Of a stretch of 64,000 bases of DNA, positions 56,815 to 64,000 are shown piece after piece (within the stretch, counting starts at the first letter, position 1; the number at the start of each line of letters is the position of its first letter). The stretch is from positions 7,357,306 to 7,421,305 of the forward strand of contig NC_012876.2 of the NCBI RefSeq assembly GCF_000003195.3, read 5' to 3'. Source of the stretch: Sorghum bicolor. Lineage: Eukaryota; Streptophyta; Magnoliopsida; Poales; Poaceae. The notes under the pieces are model-generated. The model made no database searches and had not been told where the DNA came from. It was given only the letters and a program-made list of their open reading frames with translations. Made by a program: the position numbers and the translations under genes.

Positions 56815-57629
56815 GACTATCTCCAACAAAGAGAACCTAAAATGGAGACCTATTCTTTGATTTAGGTCACGCACAGTATATAGATAGCAAACCCAAAACA
56901 TTCCTTCTCCAACAGCTATCGCAAAAGCAGAGACCCAAAACTACCGTGCCGCCGCTCCGACTGCTTGCCACGGGCATGCCGTCCTGCTCCCGCCACTCCC
57001 TGCCATGGATCCGCCTTGCCATGCTGGCCGCGCCCCGCTCCTGCCATGGACCCACCCAACACTAGGCTGGAGTTCTTGTTTCCCTTGGACAGAGAAGCTC
57101 CGCCGCTGCTGCTTCGGTCGAGCGCATGGGAGCCCTGCCGACCCTGCCCCTGCAGCTGCTCGCAGGCTTACTCCGGCGGCCGGTGCGCTGCGCCGGGAGC
57201 CCCACCAACGATGGTGGCAGCGGAGCCAAAGGAGCTGTCCACGACCAAGCGGAGCCACCGCATCGCCCCGCACTGTCGGCTCTTCGTCCACGGCCTCTCG
57301 CCGCACGCCGACGGCGCCATGCTCGCGGAGGCCTTCTCCTGCTTCGAGCCCGTTGCGGACCGTCGTCTATTTCGCGTCTGGCGGAGATGGAGGTGTGGTG
57401 CGCATCCCAGCAGAAGGGGATGAGGATTGGGAGAGAGAAGACAGCCACCGGACTCCATTTGGGTCGAGGAGAGAGAAGACAGGGAGAGAACGCATATTTG
57501 GGTTGCCTCTTCCCTTCTACCCAAAATAGGTGTTCCCTTTGGCTATTCTGTTGGAAGCGTTTTTTTTTTCACGGTACAGGACCCAAAATAGGTTTGGGTA
57601 ATGGTTTGCCTAGCTTGTTGGAGTCAGTC
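56815..57629. mobile_element. 815-bp TIR element with captured gene sequence (copy 2)
   Basis: The same TAA-flanked insertion as at 1779-2592. More base changes than average between the copies fall in its GC-rich interior, mostly C/T and G/A, consistent with decay of methylated cytosines. Confidence 0.7.
57211..57423 (+). pseudogene. Captured RRM-like fragment (copy 2)
   Basis: Same frame and same partial RNA-recognition-motif signature as at 2175-2387 (LFVHGL, LAEAF). Only the Arg/Trp-rich tail differs, by two residues. Confidence 0.5.
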
Positions 57630-59492
57630 TAACAAGTTAGAAAAGGTCTTCCTACTAAGCTAAAGCCAGAGCCATAATAGACAAATCCTCAAGTTGCTAA
57701 AAAGTCATTTTTATCGTTTGTTGCTTAAACATTAATTAAGTCACAAGGTCATGGTCACATAATGAAAACCCAAATGCTATACTTGCCTTGATCATATTTC
57801 TCTGGTCCTGCTTGTAGTAGCACTCTTGATCATCCATGAACTGCTCACCGTCGATACTCCATCAGCAATCATCGACACACAAACAATCAAGACCAAACAT
57901 ATACAAAGCAAACAAGGCTATGATTAGAATAGTACACCAACAGTAGAAAAACAATAAGAAAAGTTGATAAAAGGATTCTACACATCGCTACAATCACACC
58001 GACGTAAGGATCACGAAAATCAGAGCTAAAATAGAGAAGATATGAATTTTCTAAGATTTCCTTTATAAAAGTAATTAATTAAATAAGGTCACAAAATTAA
58101 AAAGTTGCAAATTGGTGAAATAAATTTACTAACATGTAGTTCTCTTGAATATGAATCTAACATAATTTGAATGGGTCAAATCGGTGTTAAAACGTATATT
58201 TATGAGCTAAATAAAATCAGTGGAAAACTTGTAATATCCTGAAAACGTATTTTGATTTAAACTAACGGGAATTACGTTTTCAAAAATAGAATACGTATTT
58301 TGAGAATATGCTTCGACTGCAGGTTCTATTTGACAAAAATGCAGGGGCTCTTTAACAAAAGATCCAGACGAAGGGTTACGGCCTAATCTGGAGCGTTGGA
58401 TCTAAAACCTAGGGCTGAGATTAGATTAGAGAGAGTGGGGGTGGCGGCTGCCGGCCGGAACAATGCCACTGCAGTGGTGCTGTGGCCAGAATCGGTCCGT
58501 CCTCGTCGGAGTTTTGCAATCCATCGACTTCGGACACCATAACTCACAGGGAGCAAGAGGAGCTTGTTGTGAACTCACCAGAGGCAAAAGTGGGGGCAAG
58601 GATGACCCGAGGATGTTCGGCATCGGGATTTGGGGATGACTACTCCCTGCACGAGTTCAACATCCATTGGAGACTAAACCAGGACGAGAGAGAGATGGAG
58701 AAGAGGCTCGGCATCTCCGTAGGAGCGAGGCGAAGCTCAGCAAAGGGTTCTCGATGACCTTGGGACAACGCAGGGCTTGGACAGTGGTGGCGACGGCCTT
58801 CTTGCTTCTCCGATGAGATCCAAATGTGCGTCAGGAGAGCGGCTAAGTCGACCCATGTGTCTCGTAGATCGAAAAGGGAGTCGCGGATGATTGCCAAAAG
58901 CTATATAAAGGTCGGTTGGGCATGTTGGCAAACGATCCCGTGGAAAACGGGATTTGGCTTCCGCCTTGGTGGAGTCCTGCTAGGGCTCAAGGTGGAAGAA
59001 GAGAGGGGCACTGATGCGTAGGCCCGATTGGTCAGTGGGAGGGGAGAGAGAGACGCACTAGGCCAGCTGCTGATGAAGCTGGGCCAAGCTGCTGCTCGGT
59101 GCGGGCTCTCCTACTGGGTTGTGGTCTTGCTGGGCAGGCTATGCGTGGGAGAATGGGACCCGACCCAAGAGCAAAGAGGGGGGGTTGGGCCACTCGGGCC
59201 AAAACAGGGAGGGAGAAGGTTTCTCCTTTTATTTTCTCTTCCAAATTTTCTAAGCCATTTGAAAACCATTTGAAATTCAATTTGAATTCATTTTGAATTT
59301 TAGTTTAAAAACACTCATCACAATAAATAAAATGTTGTGGCATGCATGCTCAAACATGTTGCTAATCTCGTATGGTAAGTTTTAATTTAATAAAAAATAT
59401 TATTATTATTTTGTTTTATGAGCACAAAAATACAAAATTAAATCAATTTTCCTCTATTTTCAAAGGAGCAAAATTTAGGGTGTTACAAATTC

Positions 59493-60920
59493 CGCGAAGC
59501 GTGCATTTTGAAGTTGTTCCCCGTCCATCACCTCGAGAAGTGCAACTCTAGTTGAATGCTTGAGGGTTGGTGGAGAGCTCTTGGTCGTTGTAACACCCAC
59601 ATTAATAGTCAAGCTTGAGAAGGCTTGCTTAGCACATGAAGCAATCACTAAAAGACACGCCTTAATAAGGACGTAGGTTGCGGACAAGAAACTAAACATC
59701 AATGATGTTTTAATAAGATCAACTCTAAGACCCTCTTTTTAAAACCTCATCATGTGTTCTCGAACATTTTCCTATTAATGTAGTTCCACCTAACTCTCTT
59801 AATCCCTACTTTGAATACAAAATATTTTGTTGTTTCAGAAAACTACCATAATTTCATAAAATGCTTTGATTTTCAAAACTAGAGATGTTAGATGTAAAAA
59901 ATTTTGTATTTTGTATTTTTTTTAAAATAAAATATTGCTAAAACTATAGTCTTTTCTAACCTCTCTTACTTTATAAAACTAAGGTTTCTTGTTTCACCAG
60001 TACTACAATTGTTCAAAATCACATCGGAATATAAAGCCCTACGACAACCTTGAGATCTACGTGCAGATTGGTGGCGTACTACTCTCTCCACCTAAGAAAA
60101 CAATTCTAGGTTAAACTAAATTAAACTCTTTTAAGTTTTTGTATCTCTAAATCAATTTATTATTAAAATATATTACATAACTAATCTAATAATACTTAAT
60201 ATGATATTTAGAGCTCCAAATATATTTTTACAAAAATATATTTCATAACTTCTAGTATCATTTTTGCTCCCTCCTTGAGGCATTTTAAAGGTCATAATTC
60301 TTTCCCTCCCTCCTTCATTGTTTCCAACTAAGAACTTGAATGGACCGCGGAAACCAACAAATGATGCTCCATCTCTTTTCTTCTACAACTAAAAATTACG
60401 AGACAGATATCATCTGCCCTGCTGCCTTCGCTTCACCCCCAAGTAAGCTTTGCCCAGCCATGTCTCATCCATTCCCCTAGGCTGGTCTGCTCGGCTTTGG
60501 AAAAAAATGAAGGCATATAGTCTCTTAGAAGAAACATAAACCTTTAAATCCAAGTGAACCTAGCTTTGTCTGATGCCCCACCCTACCCCTTGACACCGAT
60601 GCCACCAAGCCTCCTCCATGACCGCCCCCGGTGCCTCCTAGCCCTCCCGTTGATGTTGACGGCCTGCCTCTTCCCCTTCATGTCATTGACCTCCACCATC
60701 ATGGTCAATGACTCTAGCGTTATCATCCTGCCCCGCCACTGCCCCCCTGGGACCACCACCCCATCTCATTGCCCGCACATGCAGCTGTGCTAGCTATCCA
60801 GTAGATGCAGATGCAGCTCGCCAAGCACGTACTTGTCCTCCTGTCGCTGCAGCTTACCCCACGTGTGCTCAGTCTGCTCACGGCAGGTCGCTTCCTTTGT
60901 TAATAGGATCAGGGAGGGAG
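59493..60920. other. Intergenic DNA between solo LTR and GLP-A' promoter
   Basis: Near-identical to 4456-5883, with no supported gene. Confidence 0.4.
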
Positions 60921-61043
60921 CACTACTACAGAATTAACTTTATGTGCCGGTCCCATCACTGTTGGTTTCTTAAAAATCGGCAGTGATAGTGGCTGATGGC
61001 TCAAGTGATGGGTCCAACCGGCGGCAGTGATATATGTTTTCTT
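60921..61043. mobile_element. CACTA-type terminal fragment (copy 2)
   Basis: Same CACTACTACAGAA start and subterminal CGGCAGTGAT motifs as at 5884. Confidence 0.45.
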
Positions 61044-61544
61044 GACTTAGGATCACGCAAGAACCAACCACAAAAAATTTAAGCACAAAAAAGAAGTGAA
61101 AAACATGGCATGTGTGGGCGAGGGACTAATTACCTGTAGATATAAGCCCGTAAGAGAGAACGGGTCACGATTTTCATAGGCTTGGCTACTCCTCTGCCTA
61201 TTAACTAAGATATGCCTCCCAGCGAAATGCCAACGTCAACACTGCCGGTCCTGCCAAATGCATGATCGATTCAAAGAAAAAAGTCGCTACCTGATGCAGC
61301 AGGACGTTAATGAATTGCGGATATCATCTGAAAAAGTCAGGGAGCAGGCAACCAAATGACTTACCTCACTGTACTGATAGACAGAAGATTCACATGATTT
61401 AACTCAAAAGTAAAAAGTGCACGGTGGCTACCCTTTACCAGTTCGTTCCCACCTTGGTACGGAAGCATTCCACGGATTAATTCATGTATGCTAGTTCCGT
61501 ATAAAATGGTGACCAAGTAAACATTGGAAACATGAGGATCGGAG

Positions 61545-61589
61545 TTGACTCTTTCTATCCTTATGTAAGCACAAACGCACGGATTGACC
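61545..61589 (+). promoter_or_regulatory. W-box pair upstream of GLP-A'
   Basis: TTGACT (61545-61550) and TTGACC (61584-61589), at the same places as upstream of GLP-A. The upstream region is preserved, so both copies should have the same regulatory input. Confidence 0.5.
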
Positions 61590-62046
61590 ATTTGATCCAT
61601 TATTGTTGTTTACACAACTATCATAGTCCACCGTCAGCTAACGTGATTACTGGTGGCCAGGAATGTCATAATCACCATTACAAAATAAATTATCTCTCCA
61701 TATCAACAATTAACAAACCACGTTGTCCAAAAGGACTCATGGGCCTGTGTTAAAATTTAGATAAATATATATCCTAATTACTAGGCATAACCCCATTTTA
61801 TGGTTTACTTCCTAATATTCTAGAAGTAATTTTAAAGGATAATTGCAATGGATTTTTTAGTGTCATGCGTGTGAAAATATTAAAAGCAAGGTTGTTGGTT
61901 TGCAAAAGTTGATATGTCAATAAGATAATTGCGTTGTTTACTCTGCAAGTTCCAGCAGCCGGAGACTGTTTCTTCTTTGTAGGTTGAACTTGGACTTCTT
62001 CAGTCATTAGCACGTTCCCGTCGCCACACTTGCCGCTGTGGCAGCC

Positions 62047-62054
62047 TATATAAA
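62047..62054 (+). promoter_or_regulatory. TATA box of GLP-A'
   Basis: TATATAAA in the same conserved proximal block as GLP-A, 111-118 bp before the start codon. Confidence 0.75.
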
Positions 62055-62164
62055 CACACCATCCCCATACCCCAAGCATCAACAGAGACACACAAATTGA
62101 ACAAGAAGCTCTATAGCTGAGTTCGAAGAGCACAAACATAAAAGCAAGTGGAATACTAATCCAG

Positions 62165-63012
62165 ATGGCTCCCACAACCTACTTTCTCCTTGTTTCTTTT
62201 CTGGCATTGGTCACTTCTCAGGCCATTGCTTCTGACCCTAGCCCGCTCCAGGACTTTTGTGTAGCCGACATACACTCTCCAGGTATGCATGCACTCACTT
62301 TAAGTCATGCTATATATTCTTGTAGTAAATTGAGGATCGAATAATAATCATTTGTCACAACAAACATTCTAATTAATGTTTTATGTGTGTCCTAATGTTT
62401 CTGATCTCTATATACCTATTTTCCTTCGTCTTTGTATATGCAGTGAAGGTGAATGGATTTGTTTGCAAGGACCCTATGGCCGTGAACGTGGATGACTTTT
62501 TCAAGGCAGCAAACCTTGACAAGCCTAGGGATACTATGAAAAGCAAGGTCGGATCCAATGTCACTTTGATCAATGTCATGCAGTTGCCTGGACTCAACAC
62601 CCTGGGCATCTCACTGGCTCGCATTGACTACGCACCATTAGGTCAGAATCCGCTACACACCCACCCACGTGCCACAGAGATTCTCACCGTGCTTGAGGGT
62701 ACACTCTATGTTGGATTTGTCACCTCCAACACAGACAACGGTAACAAGCTATTCACAAAGGTTCTCAACAAGGGTGACGTGTTTGTGTTCCCCCAAGGAC
62801 TCATACACTTCCAATTCAACCCAGTCCATGACAAGCCAGCTGTCGCGATCGCTGCACTAAGCAGCCAGAACCCTGGGGCTATTACTATTGCCAACGCGGT
62901 CTTTGGATCAAAACCACCCATCTCAGATGATGTCTTGGCCAAAGCTTTCCAGGTGCAAAAGGGAACAATTGATTGGCTCCAAGCTCAATTCTGGGAGAAC
63001 AACCACAACTAA
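62165..63012 (+). CDS. Germin-like protein GLP-A' (recent duplicate of GLP-A)
   Basis: Exons 62165-62282 and 62444-63012; 161-bp GT-AG intron; 228 codons. It differs from GLP-A at three residues by my reading: Leu13 for Val, Leu64 for His, and Leu110 for Pro. Leu64 agrees with GLP-B and GLP-C, so His64 is the derived state in GLP-A. Leu110 is unique here and lies directly before metal ligand His111 in box 1 (GQNPLHTHP instead of GQNPPHTHP), so it could affect the active site. Signal peptide, cysteine pair, Asn78 and the four metal ligands are intact. AATAAA at 63113. Confidence 0.95.
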
Positions 63013-63226
63013 GTAAATTGAGACTCACTTCATTGTTCGAAGATAGGTTTATACATGTATTTTGCATACTCCCGTGTGTATTCAATTACGACATTCTAAG
63101 CTGATATGATAGAATAAATGGGAAGTTTATGTAACCAATCACTGTTTTTGTGTATCTGCTACAAGATATACCACCATGTTCTTTTTGAATATTTGAATTG
63201 AAGTACGTGAGGATCCTACATAATTT

Positions 63227-63767
63227 TCTCGATCACGCAAAAGGTTTACGTGTCTTATATTAAAGTAGAGAAAATAGTTTGATACAATACGCCTTAGCAG
63301 TGCCCTAGAGGTCACAAGAGTTTTATATGGATGCTGAAAACCTCCGTAGTGTACTCAAAGGTATATTGTTACATTGGACACTGATTAACCCAAATTGCGG
63401 TACTGACTAGGAGGCATATGGCCGGAGCGCTGATCGACAGTGGTGCCGCTTGCGCGGACCCACGTCGTGGTCCAGTGGGAACAACTCACGTAGCGCCTGC
63501 ATATTGTTGGGGTCACCGCTGAAGATTTATCTATACGCCTTCATGGCTGATGTGGACGGAAAGGTCATCCGCTAGTTAGACTCAGAGCTTCACGAGAAGG
63601 TGTTCACCTTGCTTGAACGCCGGGATATAAGATATGTTCTGCGCCGCTATCTGCTTGCTCCTTTTGAGGAGCATGGGCGGTGCAATGTCTGCCATGGGTC
63701 GCATAATCGTGAAGCAGTTTCAGGAGTGGCGGCTGCCTCACTTTTGTAACTCACTCGGTAAATTGGA
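63227..63767. mobile_element. 541-bp insertion of unknown class (copy 2)
   Basis: Same block as 8189-8729, between CATAATTT (63219-63226) and CATGATTT (63768-63775). It retains the same codon-like stretch with its stop. Confidence 0.5.
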
Positions 63768-63775
63768 CATGATTT

Positions 63776-64000
63776 ATTGAATATTTTTGTATATGATATG
63801 CTGTTACATATATAAACTATATTTCTGGATGGTAATATGGAGATGAATATTGCATGGAGCCGTCGAAATTACTAAGCTAAACTGAACTATCAATCGGTAC
63901 ATAGGCTAAGATTAAATTAATCGACACAGTAGGTCTTGGAGCCAACGACCAGTGTGTTCCACTAGCTAGATGCATATAGTAACGGAAGTCAAGTGTCATA
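63776..64000. other. Unit spacer at window end
   Basis: Matches 8738-8962. No gene. Whether a copy of the retrotransposon nest follows cannot be seen. Confidence 0.5.

Larger units (their letters stand above)
56089..59487 (-). mobile_element. Solo LTR, gypsy element C type (copy 2)
   Basis: 3399 bp with the same termini and the same AATTC target duplications (56084-56088, 59488-59492) as at 1053-4450. Sharing of the exact insertion site shows it was present before the 55-kb duplication. Confidence 0.9.
55037..64000. repeat. Copy 2 of the large duplication (partner 1-8962)
   Basis: The same order as copy 1: spacer with Stowaway remnant, solo LTR with captured-gene element, CACTA fragment, GLP gene, 541-bp insertion, spacer. 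The window ends inside it. Small differences are base changes and single-base indels. Confidence 0.95.

Overview
This is a plant nuclear window, almost certainly from a grass (Poaceae). The evidence is a tandem cluster of two-exon germin-like protein (GLP) genes of the GER4/OsGLP8 type, GC-rich LTR retrotransposons of the chromovirus (Tekay/Del-like) kind, Stowaway-, CACTA- and hAT-type elements, GT-AG introns and plant TATA boxes. I cannot fix the species. There are no prokaryotic operons, CRISPR arrays or recognisable RNA genes. About two thirds of the window is transposon-derived.

Host genes: four intact GLP genes, all on the + strand, each 228 codons with one phase-1 intron at the same place: GLP-A (7128-7974), GLP-B (42061-42909), GLP-C (53614-54462) and GLP-A' (62165-63012). 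Each should encode a secreted cupin that binds Mn in the apoplast, likely with superoxide dismutase-type or defence roles. Upstream regions carry TATA boxes about 110-125 bp before the ATG and W-box cores; GLP-C has five spread over about 660 bp.

Layout: 1-8962 is near-identical to 55037-64000, a higher-order duplication with a period of about 55.04 kb that runs off both window edges. Each copy holds a solo LTR (1053-4450; 56089-59487), itself invaded by an ~814-bp TIR element carrying an RRM-like gene fragment, followed by the GLP-A gene. Between GLP-A and GLP-B lies a 31-kb nest. An old, internally deleted minus-strand gypsy element C (9097-40541) was invaded by plus-strand gypsy element A (12216-24469, TSD TCTAA, four nonsense codons) and by minus-strand gypsy element B (24925-36069, TSD GTAAC, intact 1550-codon gag-pol). 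Between GLP-B and GLP-C are a MITE, a 967-bp hAT element with a perfect 8-bp TSD, and a decayed Copia element (44995-51330, TSD GGTTC). A Ds-like element (51733-52006) lies in the GLP-C upstream region.

The most unusual signals are an LTR-internal sequence module shared by four otherwise divergent gypsy LTR types, an extra 5' ORF shared by elements A and B, the captured RRM fragment, a GLP-A/GLP-C gene-conversion tract, and the very recent 55-kb duplication.
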